Of a stretch of 64,000 nt of DNA, positions 21,421 through 32,887 are shown one piece after another; position 1 is the first letter of the stretch, and the number at the start of each line of letters is the position of its first letter. Origin of the DNA: Phascolarctos cinereus (lineage: Eukaryota; Chordata; Mammalia; Diprotodontia; Phascolarctidae); contig NW_018344288.1 of the NCBI RefSeq assembly GCF_002099425.1, forward strand, positions 1,116,001 through 1,180,000, read 5' to 3'. The translations under genes were made by a program, and so were the position numbers. The notes beneath the pieces are model-generated. The model worked only from the letters and a program-made list of their open reading frames with translations, ran no database searches and was not told where the DNA came from.

Positions 21421-23280
21421 TCTTTCTTTTTTTTTAAATGAAAAATTCAACACTAGCTATGTCCAGTTTGTTTTGCTTGGAACAATTTGGTTACAGTCCT
21501 CTCCCTTCAAACCCTGCTATCCAGCCCTAACCCATGTCGCTGTGCCTTGATCTTCCCCCTCCACTTTTTTTGTAATTAGCCTTCCATAACTGTACTTTGT
21601 TTTGCTTGATGCAATCTCCTCCTTGACCCACCCTCTGACACACACTCCTTCTTCCCCTCCATAACCTAGCTCAGTTTCCTGCTCACTTTTTTTAGGGATG
21701 TGCTGGTATATGATTAATCACGCCTTCAAAAAAAAAGTTCACATGACACACTATTAAATCTTCGTATGCATTATTAAAATTTTTCCATCACCTTCTTAAG
21801 TCTAGACAATCTACAAAACAGTAAACCATGCCCTGATTTGAAATGTTTGCCAATTTCCAAGATGTAAATGCTCACACTGAAAATTTAATATTTAATTCTT
21901 GGGAGCCAATTTGAGCTGGCTCCAGCACAGTTCTGACTTTATTCTACTTCTGTTACCTTTTTTTAACCTTCTATTGCTTTTCTCAGATGAGACTATAAAT
22001 CACAAGCTGATGCCTGCCCCCCCCCCACCTGTGTGCTGGAATGATCATCATCTGTGGCACTCCAATTTCAAGAAATACTCAGTTCCCTCCTTCTCTCTTA
22101 TTGTACATACAACCCTACCTTTCTTCAAAACCCTTCAACAAGGTAGGACTCACAAGGAACAATGATATTCTTGTCTCCCCCTTTTAGGAGAATCTTCTCA
22201 TTTTTTGGTGAGTATTTCTTTGTCATTCCAATTGGAGTTCTTTGATACAGAAGCTATCTTCCTACCCCTTTACAATATTTTCTCTTACACCAGGAACCTT
22301 TGAATGTTGGCAACTAAATTAAAGGGTGAACTAACCCTGAGGTATCTCTCTGGAGGCATATTTTGGATTCTCTCCATAAGCATTTTATCTCATGGCTCCC
22401 ATCCTGAGAAACTTTTTTTTTAAATTTCCTGAAATATGTAATTCTAGATTTTTTTCTTTTGATTTTTGGGACCCAGCAATTCTTATATTATCTCTTCCCA
22501 CTCAGTCTTCCTATGTTTTGGTTTTGTCTTCCTTTGACTTTGTTCTAACAATTTTTTGTTATCATCACATTTTTGAGGTCTATCTTCTCCATTCTCCTTC
22601 AGAGTGTCCCCTACTTTAAGATTTTCCAGTTTCTATTCTGCTTACCTTTTGTGTTTTTCGTTAAGAGACCTAATTTCATTCCTTATCTCTTCCTTATTTT
22701 ATCTTCCTTTTTAGCCATTCTAGGAGTTCTTGTGCCCATTTCATTATTTTTTTCCTACTTGTGGTTATTGAATTTTTCCTTCTCCTTCAACTGATTTCTT
22801 CCTGCATTCTTTTGCCCTGTAGCATTTCCTTACTGTTCCTAAGAGTGTTTACTTTCTTTCTCATTCCTTTAGCTTCTGTGAAGACTTTTTGGTGATTTCC
22901 TTGCAAGAACTGCTCTCTTTTTCCTTCTCATTTTTGTTGTGGCTCTTTGACTGTATTTGATGCATATCTTACTGTTTAAGGGAAAACTCATCTTGGACAC
23001 AATCTCTCACTCAATCACCTTGCTGAAAGTCTCTCAGCTGTAACTTCTCAAATAACTCTCTAGGATGCTTCTAGCTCTTTATTTGTATTCTTGACATTTT
23101 GACCTTCTTGGGATCTATGATCTCTCTCCTCTCTACATTACTAGCCATTTCCCACAGGTAACAGTATTCCTCACTTGATTACAATCTTATTTTTCTGAAA
23201 AGCTCTCATGAAGGAGACAGTCACTCTCATCTGGAATACAAAATGGAGTTTTTATATGTCATCTTGAATAAAAATTATAG
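21421..23280. other. T/C-rich sequence, unassigned; possibly antisense L1 5' half
   Basis: Pyrimidine-rich throughout. 22390-22960 has the composition expected of the complement of a lysine/glutamate-rich coiled-coil such as L1 ORF1, and lies on the proper side of the antisense ORF2 piece. The open plus-strand frames (F, L, S-rich, 22392-22794) are shadows of that bias. A smaller unit at 21830-21945 ('gatttgaaatgtttgccaat') is a repeat I recall but cannot name. Confidence 0.4.
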
Positions 23281-23284
23281 AATT

Positions 23285-23475
23285 AGAAAATGTAGCATGG
23301 AAAGGAACTTTGGAAATCCACTCACTATTCAAACCACTGTAGTATATACATGAAGAAACAAATTCAGAGTAGTTAAATGAATTTCTCCAAGTCACACAGG
23401 TACTGAACACCAAAACTAAGATTTAAAATCATATCTCCCTCATTCCAAATTCACTACTCCATTCTGCATGACAGT
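23285..23475 (-). repeat. MIR-type SINE, antisense
   Basis: 'catggaaaggaactttggaa', 'tttctccaagtcacacaggt', 'ccaaattcactactccattc' follow the order of antisense MIR-type SINEs, highly diverged. Confidence 0.6.
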
Positions 23476-23689
23476 CCTGCGTTCACATTTTAGCATATCA
23501 CCACTTGTTTCATAATTTGGTCTCCCAAAATCTAGATAGTTGAAAGGGGAGGATTGTTCTAGGATAGTTTCTTCTCACTCTACCCCATGAATGCTAAGAC
23601 CACCCAGCATCTCCAATATGAGCCTTAGTTTAGATAGAACAATTAGTTCCCAGACCCCCAATTTTAACTCCACTGAAAACATTAAACCT

Positions 23690-23900
23690 GTCATTCAAAT
23701 GTTATACTTTCATTTCCTTGGATCTTGAAGACTTTCATCTTGTCCAACACCCTCATTTCCCAGAAAAGGAAATTGAATCCAGGTGAAGTGGCTGGCCCAT
23801 AGGCATATAGTTAGTAAAATAAATAATAGAACCAGGATTCTAACCCAGAGTTCTAATTCCAAATCCAGGGCGCTTTCTACTACTTTCTACTAGCTTTCTC
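23690..23900 (-). repeat. MIR-type SINE, antisense, old
   Basis: 'cagaaaaggaaattgaatcc', 'gaaccaggattctaacccag', 'ccaaatccagggcgctttct' fit an antisense MIR-type body and head. Confidence 0.6.
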
Positions 23901-24130
23901 TTCTAGGATCTCTTTTTAAAATTCAAGTATCATAGAGAGGAATTCCATGTTGAATCTTCTCAGTCCTTAATGATCCTTTATTGGTACTGGTGGACAAAAA
24001 CCTGAATTGAGATACCCAAAAAAGGACAAGTGTCTAGAGGAAACAAAGAAACACGAGTAGGAGAAATGGGAGGACATGAATTCTAGGACTTTACAGTTTT
24101 ACTGAAGGCCTAGATGCCACAGTCTCATGT

Positions 24131-24133
24131 CTC

Positions 24134-24164
<31 letters not shown>

Positions 24165-24172
24165 GTGTGTGT
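24131..24172. repeat. (TG)n microsatellite
   Basis: About 20 TG units with one C interruption. Two Cys/Val-rich open frames across it are artefacts. Confidence 0.95.
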
Positions 24173-24479
24173 TGGGGGGAAGAGTTTTCTCAACAGGCTG
24201 TTTCCATAAACTGCACACTAGCCATGCCACTCAAAATAATCTTATTGCCATCTTTAACATGTGTGCCACAACTACCTATAATAGACACAACACATGTGTG
24301 TATATACATGTGTATATTCATACATGCATATATACATACACATTTGATAGGGTGGCTTTATTTGGGAGCTGATAACCTTGGAACCAAAAAACAAAATAAT
24401 CAATTTCATTTAGTAATACTTTTCTGTTATGACTCAAATGGCATTATTATCTTAAAGGCTCTGTATGTGTCAATTTAAA

Positions 24480-25560
24480 GGGAGTTGAATGCCTCATCTT
24501 GTTCCTGATTTTCTATTTATAGCAAAAAAAATCACAAGCAACGCACGTGCAGCTTTTGCTAACTAGAAGGAGAGCCAGAATTTCGTGTGGCTCCTTGGTA
24601 TGTGGGAGCATGACATAAGATTCAGAAAAGGACAAAATCAAAAGTGAGTGGTAATTATCACCTTGAGGAAGCTAAACCGTATGTCCTTCCTAATTGCTCA
24701 TTAGTGCTTTTATGTGTTTTTGAAGCTAACGTATGTGATATAGAGACTTGAATCCCTACATAGCTAGGATACATTTGTGTTACCTCTATGGATAACAAAT
24801 TGCAAACGCTTGGCAGATTTAAATATGTAGTCCAAGAGAACTGGGAGATGTCTCAATCAGGATTTCTGCTGTGCTTCACACATTTCAGAAGAGCACCACA
24901 CAAAGGTTACATAACTGTCTTTACAGACAAACCCTGTCATTCAGGGCTGTTTTCGAAGCATGTCAGCAGCTGAGTGTTTACTAAATCAAGCACTAAAAAT
25001 GAGATTTACACTGGTTGTTCCGAACTGAAAGCCAGCTGCAGCTGCCATTAGAGCAATTCAATTTCTTCTTTATAAAGCACAAGTAAGGCTCAATTTACTA
25101 AAGTTTTATATCCTTTTTATGCATCCCATATGCTAAGGGGAAAAAATTAAGTTTATGAGATTAAAAATGAGTTTTATGCTAAATGTTTACAAAGTTTCAG
25201 CTGATTGCATTCAAAAAACCTAGAACTTAAAATGTCTGAGTTCTGTCCTTCATTTTTTGGGGTTGTTTGCATTCCTCCCAGAGAAGGGCTTTCTATTTGC
25301 AAAAGGAAATTACCCTGATGTGACCTTTCTTCCTGCTTTCATATACCACTAGCTGCCTCTTCCTCATCACATAATATCATGACAAAGATAAATAAGATTT
25401 CCTGATGCTAAGATATTTAAGAAGGTTCTTGTTGACTCAGTTTCTCAGCAAAACTGTTTCTCACCAAAACTGTAGCTTACCTTTATCTGCTATATCTGAT
25501 TCCTTTCACTTGATGGACTTTTTTTCGAAATTTTTTGAATTCTATAAGCAGATCTGAATA
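24480..25560. promoter_or_regulatory. Candidate conserved non-coding region (inference)
   Basis: About 1 kb with no recognisable repeat in a window where most DNA is repeat. It carries words typical of developmental enhancers: 'cagctgcagctgccattaga' (near 25033), 'tttatgcatcccatatgcta', 'ttagtgctttta', and several ATTA/TTAAT cores and CAGCTG E-boxes. No conservation can be measured here, so function is a guess. The 61-residue frame 24788-24973 shows no motif. Confidence 0.3.
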
Positions 25561-25699
25561 GTAATATAGTTCTTAAATTAAATGTATTTACTTCATTGAG
25601 GGAAATAACTAGATAGCTAAGTGCTGAATTAAAAGAATGTATATTTGTATTTAGACAGCAAATAACTTGGGTTCAAATGAACCCAAATGAATGAAAGAG

Positions 25700-26967
25700 A
25701 TCTGATGTTTATATAATCAGCACTTTCTTCAAAAGGAGAGTCAGAAGGTGCTAAACATTGCAAGAACTATAAAATAAAAGAAGTCTACACAGAAGCAGAT
25801 GACTAGTTATTGATTTGGGAGCTATTTCAGTATCAGCTGTGTCTATATGGCCAGATCAACTACATACAGCAAATGTTAAAAAAAGATAAAGATGAAAATA
25901 AGATGTTACTGGTAATTAAACTGCAACAAAGCTGATACTAAAAAATAGGAAATAGATATAATCAAAGATATGCATTCTGACTGAAGAAATTTAAACAACG
26001 TAGAACAATGGCCACGATGAGGAGGCTAAAGAAGCTTGCCACATACAACAAACACTTCATCTCCTTGACAAATGGAACAGCAACAGTAGTTTAAAGCATG
26101 TGCTCATTTGCAAAACATGACAGAGGATAATGTAAAGTTAGCAGCACTATAATCTCATGCAAAAAAAGTGAAAAGGAAGACATGTCTGAAGAGGGTTCAA
26201 AACCCAACTAAACTGTACCATTCAAGGGCAATTATAGATTAAATTGGGAGAAGGATAATGAGCAGATATAAAATGAAACTTATATGCCAGTGTTTCTGCG
26301 ATGACTCTCCTTATCAGTAATGACAGTGGAATCATCACAATTTCACTCTCTCACGTTAGTACACAATATGCTTTGGGAAATGTAGAGATAGTATTCAAGA
26401 TGAAGTTAAAGGAAGTAGTTGGACCTAAAATCCATACTAGAGGTGAAACAGTGTTAAAGGTATTCAGGGATTGATTTTCAAGATGTCTCAAAAAGGAAAG
26501 ATTTCAAGGGATTAGAAAGTATGGAATTAATATCTCTATGCAAAGAAAAAAAAAAGGCAGCCAAGAAAACTAGTAGCAACCAACCAACATTTTACTTTCT
26601 CATATCTTTAAAACATTTATGAAAATAGTCTATGCATACATCAAGTATATCAGTGATAAAATTAAGAATGGAACATATAAGCTTTTTATCTATAGAAAAT
26701 CATTTTCTATACCAAAACAGTCACACACTTGATTGAGATGTATAAAGAATGTGAACTCTCAATGTGTTTATTAGTTTGAAATGAGTTGATTACAAAAGAT
26801 CATTTGATTTAGTGAAGAAAACAATAGACTATTTAAGGTCATAAGAGTCTATGATAGGTACAACCACTGAGACAGCTTTGCTTCACTGACCATTGATATC
26901 AAATGAGGCATCAAACAAAGATGCATGTTCACTGGTATACAGAAATTAGGTGGGAGAGTGAGAGATT
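25700..26967 (+). mobile_element. RTE-type LINE (non-BovB lineage), second copy, 5' segment
   Basis: Resembles the 16.8-19.5 kb copy: 'ggagagtcagaaggtgctaa' (25736) against 'gaatcagaaggtgctgagtg' (17223), and 'actagtagcaaccaaccaac' with 'aaaacatttatgaaaatagt' (26569-26625) against 'aacagcaaccaactaatatg' with 'aaatttttatgagaataatc' (18603-18660). Broken RT reading near 26800-26900. Interrupted at 26967 by an L1. Confidence 0.7.
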
Positions 26968-26979
26968 AACAAATGGATA

Positions 26980-27898
26980 GTCAAAACTATCAACAGTCAC
27001 ATGAAAAAACGTTCCTAAGTCACTACTGATTAGAGAAATGCAAATTAAAACAATTCTGAAATACCATGTCATACCAATCAGACTGACTAACATGATAGAA
27101 AAGGAAAATGACTAATGCTGGAAAGGATGTGGAAAATTTGGGTCATAATGCACAGCTGGTGGAGTTGTGAACTAGTCCAACCATTCTGGAGGACAATTCA
27201 GAATCATGCCCAAAGGGCCATAAAACTGTGCATACCCTTTGACTCAGCAGTACCACTACTAGGTCTCAAAGAAATAAAAGAAAACAGAAAAGGACCTATA
27301 TTTACACATATTTATAGCAGCTCTTTTTGTGGCAGCAAAGATTTGGAAATAGAGGAGATACCCATCAATTGGGGAATGGCTAAACAAGTTGTGGTATATG
27401 ACTGTGATGGAGCACTATTGTGCTATAAGAAATGACGAGCAGGCAGACTTCAGAAAAACCTGGGAAGACTTATATGAACTGATGCAAAGCAAAATGAGCA
27501 GAACCAGATCACTGTACATAGGAATGCCAATATTGTGAGGATACTTATCTGCTCTGATAAAGACAATGATCCAAGACAATTCCAAAGGGGAAATGATGAA
27601 AAATGCTGTCCATCTTCAGAGAGAATTGATAAATTCTGAATGCAGATTAAAGCAGTTTTTTCACTTTCCCAATTTTTTTTCATTTTTGTCTGTGTTTTCT
27701 TTTACAACAATACTAATGTGGAAATATGTTTTACATGACTTCACATGTATAATCAATACAAAATTGCTTGCCTTCTCAAGAAAGGGGGAAGGACTGCAGG
27801 GAGAGAATTTGTAACTCAAAATTTTTAAAAATTCATGTTAAAAAGTTTTTACATGTACTTGGGAAATATTTAATGAAATAAATAAAAATATTTTAAAA
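26980..27898 (+). mobile_element. L1 3' end, 5'-truncated, with TSD
   Basis: End of ORF2 and 3' UTR of marsupial L1: 'gagaaatgcaaattaaaaca', 'ggtggagttgtgaactagtc', 'agtaccactactaggtctca', 'atagcagctctttttgtggc', 'tggggaatggctaaacaagt', 'gcaggcagacttcagaaaaa', 'tgcttgccttctcaagaaag'. It ends in an A-rich tail. 'aacaaatggata' at 26968-26979 and 27899-27910 is a perfect 12-base TSD. Inserted into the RTE copy. The open frame 27115-27435 is the residual ORF2 C-terminus and is not functional. Confidence 0.94.
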
Positions 27899-27910
27899 AA
27901 CAAATGGATA

Positions 27911-28185
27911 CCACTTGTTAATGAACAGAGCAGTTAACAAAATAGACAAGTACTACACTGGTATTTACAAAATATATTAAAAAAAAAATCAGAGGAAGAT
28001 CTCCAGGAAATTGGGTAGATAACCTACAGGGGATTTATGGAAAGACATGAAGAAGAATCTCATGGGATGAGCAGGCATAGATGGGCCATGATCTTCACTG
28101 GTGGAATGAATAACCATGTCAACAAGATCATGGATCTGTTGATCCATGTATTCCAATAAATAATTTCCAACAAATAATGGGCACA
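27911..28185 (+). mobile_element. RTE-type LINE second copy, 3' segment
   Basis: Downstream of the L1 the RTE reading resumes. 'atgggatgagcaggcataga' and 'tcttcactggtggaatgaat' recall the RTE C-terminal region ('grrWAGHiaR'). This would place both segments in one element split by L1. Confidence 0.55.
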
Positions 28186-28854
28186 CTTTGATACTCCAAT
28201 GGACCTATGATCCCATTGCTATGGGCACTCCCCCAATGCTACAAATTTCAATCCATCCATGCCTTTTCAAATTATGCAGCTCTTGTCCATATTCTCCCAT
28301 AAATCCTTCAAGGGAGTCTACCCAATATGTAAGGTGTATGAATATTTTAGAGAAATCGATGAAAATCATGCCTTCTGTCCATCTGTTTATCCCTCCTGTC
28401 ATGCATGTCTAGGCCACATCCTTTCTTGGTTATACATTTTCTCTAAAGATACTCTTTACGCTGTTTCTCCTACATAGTTCTTTCTCAGTTAAATGCTGTA
28501 GTTTATACTACACATCTATAGGCACCCAACTTTTGCCCTTTGAATGACCCTCAACTTCATTTCTTTAGAGACTGTGGTATCACATAAATCACAGCCACAC
28601 AGAGTCACTGGAAGGAGATTGGTGTTAAAAAATAAAATAAAATAAAATAAAAGGTAGGTCTTTGTTTCAGGGAAAAGCTTGGGGTCATTAAAAGTATTTC
28701 ATCTTTTCCCAAAGTCAATCTAAGTCATCCCTCCTCTTATTGATTTCAGGGGCCCAGTTCTTTGTCCATCTGAAGATCCAACCAAAATATATGTACTAAT
28801 GGTTCATCTCTGTGAATACTCCATCCAACTTGCTGTTCAGTCATTTCAGTAGTG
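28186..28854 (-). other. Unassigned, possibly antisense LINE; (AAAAT)n at 28627-28654
   Basis: 'catatctataggcacc'-type text and 'tttgccctttgaatgaccct', 'gtttcagggaaaagcttggg', 'gtcattaaaagtatttcatc' resemble an antisense RTE-like LINE that I recall imperfectly. Overlapping short frames on both strands (28188-28477) have no motif. Confidence 0.35.
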
Positions 28855-29095
28855 TCCAATTCTTCATAACCCCATTTAGAGTTTTCTTGGCAAAGATACT
28901 GAAGTGGTTTGCCATTTCCTTCTCCAGCTCATTTTACAAGTGAGGAAACTGAGGCAAACAGGGTGAAATGACTTGCCCAGAGTCACACAGATAATAAGTA
29001 GCTGAGGCCAGATTTGAACTCAGGAAGATAAATTTTCCTGACTCCAGGCCCAGGACTCTATGCACTATGGTGCCATCTAGCTGCCCTGTCCCTCC
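28855..29095 (-). repeat. Mar1-type CORE-SINE, antisense, full length
   Basis: 'gtccaattcttcataacccc', 'ttcttggcaaagatactgaa', 'gtggtttgccatttccttct', 'gaggaaactgaggcaaacag', 'agatttgaactcaggaagat', 'ctctatgcactatggtgcca', 'tctagctgcc'. Tail to head in complement. Confidence 0.9.
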
Positions 29096-29116
29096 AACTG
29101 CACATGTTTATCTAGA

Positions 29117-29185
29117 CCAGGAATTCTTAACCTCAGCTCCATAGAGATATTTGAAGGGTCTGTGAATTCGGATAGGGAAAAAAAA

Positions 29186-29246
<61 letters not shown>

Positions 29247-29393
29247 AAATCTTTATTTTCACTAATCTCTAGCTGAAATTAGCATTTCCTCCAATTATTT
29301 AAAAAATTATTCTGAAAAGGGGTCCATAGGCTTCACCAGTCTTCAAAGGGTTCCATTATACATAAATATTAAGAACCCCTGCTCTAGACAACA
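29117..29393. mobile_element. hAT-like MITE, complete, with internal microsatellite
   Basis: TIRs 'ggaattcttaacc' near 29119 and 'attaagaacccctg' near 29380. The body has 'ttattctgaaaaggggtcca' and 'taggcttcaccagtcttcaa', as in other copies. A (TA)n(TG)n tract at 29186-29246 expanded within it. Confidence 0.75.
29186..29246. repeat. (TA)n(TG)n compound microsatellite
   Basis: About 5 TA units then about 22 TG units, inside the MITE. Confidence 0.95.
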
Positions 29394-30268
29394 GAAATTT
29401 TTAATGTAAGCCCAGTAGAAGGAAACAAGACAACAATTTTAAAGCTTCATGGATATGTGATTTCACTGCTGTGAGAGTCTTTTGACAAATACATAACCCT
29501 CTTCCTGCCTTAGTAGGTGGTCTTCATGACTTGCTAGGACCAACAATATTATCATCTGTAACTGACCATTTGGAAAAGTATTTCAAAAGACACTGAAGCA
29601 AATCCTGAAAAATTAAAAATAGTAATAAAACATAATTTTGTATGATAAATTGGGGCAGGAAAGAAAAAAATCCAAGTCAAAGGAAGAGAATAAGAAAAAA
29701 GGAATGTGAGGAAGGCATATCTGGATCTATTCAGATCAAACCTAAACTGGCCCTTGGATGACACACTTACAAATGTACAGAACTGTGCTTCCCATTTGGG
29801 CAGGCCCTACCACAACCTGCACTTCACTGGTGGAGTTTTTGAGAATTCAGGGTCACCTAGGTACCACGATGAAGTGTGACTTTAGGGGAGTAACACACAT
29901 CTGTATCATAATAACAATTCACATTCATTTGGTGCTTTAAAAGGTTTATAAATCACAGCCCCTTGCCTGAAAGTTACTGAACAAAAAGCAAGAGCTTTTA
30001 TTACAAACAGACATGAACCTATTCAGGGGTACCCAGAACATTCATTATTAAGAGATTTTCATTGGTCAAATTCCTCTCTTTTTCAATCTAACCTGAACAT
30101 CCATGAGGATCTCATTCAGAAGTTCTTCCAGGTGACTTTAAAAGCATCATTTTTAACACCCAAACTTTGGAAGACAGTTAAGGAAGAGAAAAGCAAGGGT
30201 AATTACAGGCAAGGATAGGATAACAATTCAAAGGACCAACTTAACATATCCATTTTCTTTTCTCATTG
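29394..30268. other. No gene recognised
   Basis: No repeat named. Short open frames at 29552-29940 have no motif. Moderately AT-rich, possibly single copy. Confidence 0.4.
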
Positions 30269-30515
30269 AGGCAGCTGGCGGTATGGTGAATAAAATGTTG
30301 GGCCTGGAGTCAGGAAGACCCGAGTTCAGATGTGACCTCAGACACTTACCAGCTGTTTAACCCTGGGCAAATAACTAAAACCTCTGCTTGCCTCAGTTTC
30401 TTCAATTGTAAAATAGGGATTACAGTAGCACCTGCACCACAAGATTGTTGTGCGGATCAAATGGGATATTTGTAGGCTGCTTAAGGCATTGTCTGGATCA
30501 TAGCAGGCAAAATAT
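30269..30515 (+). repeat. Mar1/MIR-type SINE, sense
   Basis: 'gaggcagctggcggtatggt' (head), 'cctggagtcaggaagacccg', 'agttcagatgtgacctcaga', 'tgcctcagtttcttcaattg', 'taaaatagggattacagtag', 'aagattgttgtgcggatcaa' and 'tataaatgctta' in order. Near complete. Confidence 0.85.
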
Positions 30516-30609
30516 AAATGCTTATCCCCTGACTTCCTCATTTTCTTTCCATCTCTACTTAGGTATAAGAGGATTGACTCTGAATCATTGTAAGTAGCAA
30601 AGAAGGAGA

Positions 30610-31430
30610 ATTAAAAACAATTGGATATGTTCATAGCGGCACTATTCTGTGTATAGCAGCATGGAAATGGAAGCAAAGTAGGCTCCCATCAAAAAGAGAA
30701 TGGCAGAACAAATTGCAGTCCATGAACATAGTAGAATATCACTCTCCTGTAGGAAACAATAAATACGAAAACCTCAAGAAGCATAGGACATGAATTAATG
30801 TTGAATTGAATAAATAAAAGGAAAAAATACCTAAAATGACTTAAACAATGTAACTAGGTCTCAGGGTGGATAAAAAGCTGGATTTAGAGTCAGAAACACC
30901 TGAGTCCAAATCCTACCTCAGACATTTACTAGCTGTGTGACCCTGGGCAAGTCAATTAACTCTTATTATCCTCAGTTTCCTCATTGTAAAATGGGGGTAG
31001 TAACAACACTTATCTCATAGGGTTGTTGTAAGGATTAAATGAGAGAACATATGTACTTTATAAACCTTAAAGTGCTATATAAAAGTTAGCTATTATTATT
31101 ATTTACAACTACACAAATGGGGGGAAAAAGAAACAGAATATACTATCAAAATGATAGTGAACATGCTTGGCTCTGAAGATGAATAGAGAAAATGTACTTT
31201 CCTTACTTTACTCAAAGGTAGGGGACTATGAATTTGGAATATTGCATATTCTGTCAGACGCAGTTGGAACGCTGATTCATTCTGCTAAGTTGCTTTTATT
31301 AGCTTTCTTTTTAAATCTTTTTAACAAGGGATGGCTCAAAGGGCAGGGGAGGGGTGAAGGAAGGGACATATTCAGAAATGAATGTTGTATAATTTCAAGA
31401 TGCCAATAAAAATAAGATGAAATTGAAAGA
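30610..31430 (+). mobile_element. L1-type LINE 3' end, third subfamily, split by a SINE
   Basis: Left part 'gttcatagcggcactattct', 'aaagagaatggcagaacaaa', 'gaacatagtagaatatcact' is L1 near the ORF2 end. After the SINE come 'agaatatactatcaaaatga', 'tgaatttggaatattgcata', 'aacgctgattcattctgcta', 'caagggatggctcaaagggc' and 'gatgccaataaaaataag'. The 3' UTR is shared with 47130-47345 and differs from the other L1 copies here. Confidence 0.7.
30850..31095 (+). repeat. MIR-type SINE inserted in L1
   Basis: 'ctggatttagagtcagaaac', 'gagtccaaatcctacctcag', 'tgtgaccctgggcaagtcaa', 'ctcatagggttgttgtaagg', 'gtgctatataaaagttagct' and 'attattatt' tail. Complete body; L1 text resumes after it. Confidence 0.85.
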
Positions 31431-31856
31431 AAAAACCATAAAGATGCATTATGAATTGGGACAGGAAAGAAATAATCTAAATAAAAGGAAGATATAAGGA
31501 AAATGAAAAGCAAGGGAGGCAGAAGACCTAGATTAATTCAGTTTGATTCAGCAAATAGTGACTTCTATGATGGGACCAGGCAAGTCATTGGAGAGAATAT
31601 AGAAGAAAGAGGAGGGAAATTAATATTAGACTATTACATTAATAATGATTATTAATTTGTGATCCATCCTTTTTCCTCCTATTTTTGTCAAGACTTCACT
31701 CCTAGAAAGGCCAGGCAGTCTCTGAAAAACAAATGAGTAATGTGATCACTCCTAGCACCCAAAGCATCTGTTACTTAATTAGTTTGGGCTGGGCCCCACC
31801 CAAATGACATGCTGGCTTTTGTTTATTCTATAAACAGGACTTAGTTTCAGTTAGAA
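31431..31856. other. No gene recognised
   Basis: Purine-rich at first, then plain. No repeat named. Confidence 0.4.
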
Positions 31857-32487
31857 CAGAGGTTCCTAAACTTATTTGGCCTACTACCTCTTTTTCAAAA
31901 AAAGAAAAAATTACTCAGCACCTCCCTGGAAATCTACTTTGTTTAACTGTTTAACAGTTGTTTTTTTTAATCTGCATCATTTCAAAAAAATAGAAAATAT
32001 TTTTTAAATGGCACATCTTAAATTGGATAATTTATTGTAAATTGGGGGAGGGGTCCCTGCATTGAAATTTTGATGATACAATATTACATCATGTAATCGT
32101 TTATAGTATCATATGGTAAACAAGTCATTATACGTATATATTCCCGCCAATGTATGCTGGACTTCCCAACAACATGCAACATGCTCTCCTACCAACACTT
32201 GCCTGTTAAGACCTGTCAGTGGATTTGACCACTGATGGTTATAACTTGCATTTCATGTGCTTATTTGGAAAACAATGAAATCACTATAACTTTAACTCTG
32301 TTACACAACAGATGAAACACGTACCAATGGTTTTTCAGAATTTTCTTATTTTGTCTTCCTTCCTTATGCTTCCACCACTGCCTTACTTTTATTCAACATC
32401 CCCCAATTGCTCCTGAGGCTACTACTGCCCCCCTCCATTGTTCCAGTGTCCCCCAAGGGGCCGTATCACCCACTTTGGAAATCTCTG
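31857..32487. mobile_element. hAT-like non-autonomous DNA transposon, about 0.63 kb
   Basis: Imperfect TIRs 'cagaggttcctaaacttatt' at the left and 'ccactttggaaatctctgat' at the right. The interior includes 'ttactcagcacctccctgga', 'ttgatgataca', 'gcatttcatgtgcttatttg', 'gatgaaacacgtaccaatgg', 'tttttcagaattttcttatt' and 'ccccaaggggccgtatcacc'. I recall this order from a marsupial DNA repeat. No transposase frame. Confidence 0.72.
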
Positions 32488-32674
32488 ATCCTGGGAATAT
32501 GAACTTTTCCTTGCTCCCTTCATTAAAGTTTGGGATGACTTAGTCTACAAGCAAGTCAGTGAAAACCTGATTGAGATAGCTTATGATTTTCTGGTTAAGA
32601 TTACTAGCAGCTTGCATTGCTTACAAATCAGAGAGGGGTGTGATGGGCCACATCTGAAGGCTAACCCACTGCCT

Positions 32675-32887
32675 TGTTGTTGTTTAGTCATTTTAATCTT
32701 GTGTCCAACTCTTTGTGACCCCATTTGGGGTTTTCTTGGTAGATATGCTGGAGTGGTGTGCCATTTTCTTCTCCTGCTCACTTTATAGATGAGGAAACCG
32801 AAGCAAACAGAGTTAAGTGACTTACCCAGGGTCACACAGCTAGTGTCCAAGGCTGGATTTAAACTCAGCAGCCCAGTGCTCTATTTA
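32675..32887 (-). repeat. Mar1-type CORE-SINE, antisense, head lost
   Basis: 'ttgttgttgtttagtcattt', 'gtgtccaactctttgtgacc', 'ccatttggggttttcttggt', 'gatgaggaaaccgaagcaaa', 'gcccagtgctctattta'. The tRNA-like head is missing at the junction with the LTR-like unit. Confidence 0.88.

Noticed and set aside
24127-24478. Cys/Val-rich frames suggesting a small secreted or metal-binding protein
   Set aside because: They start in the (TG)n tract, which encodes CV repeats in two frames; the rest has no motif.
27115-27435. 106-residue frame as a host gene
   Set aside because: It is the L1 ORF2 C-terminal end inside a TSD-bounded insertion.
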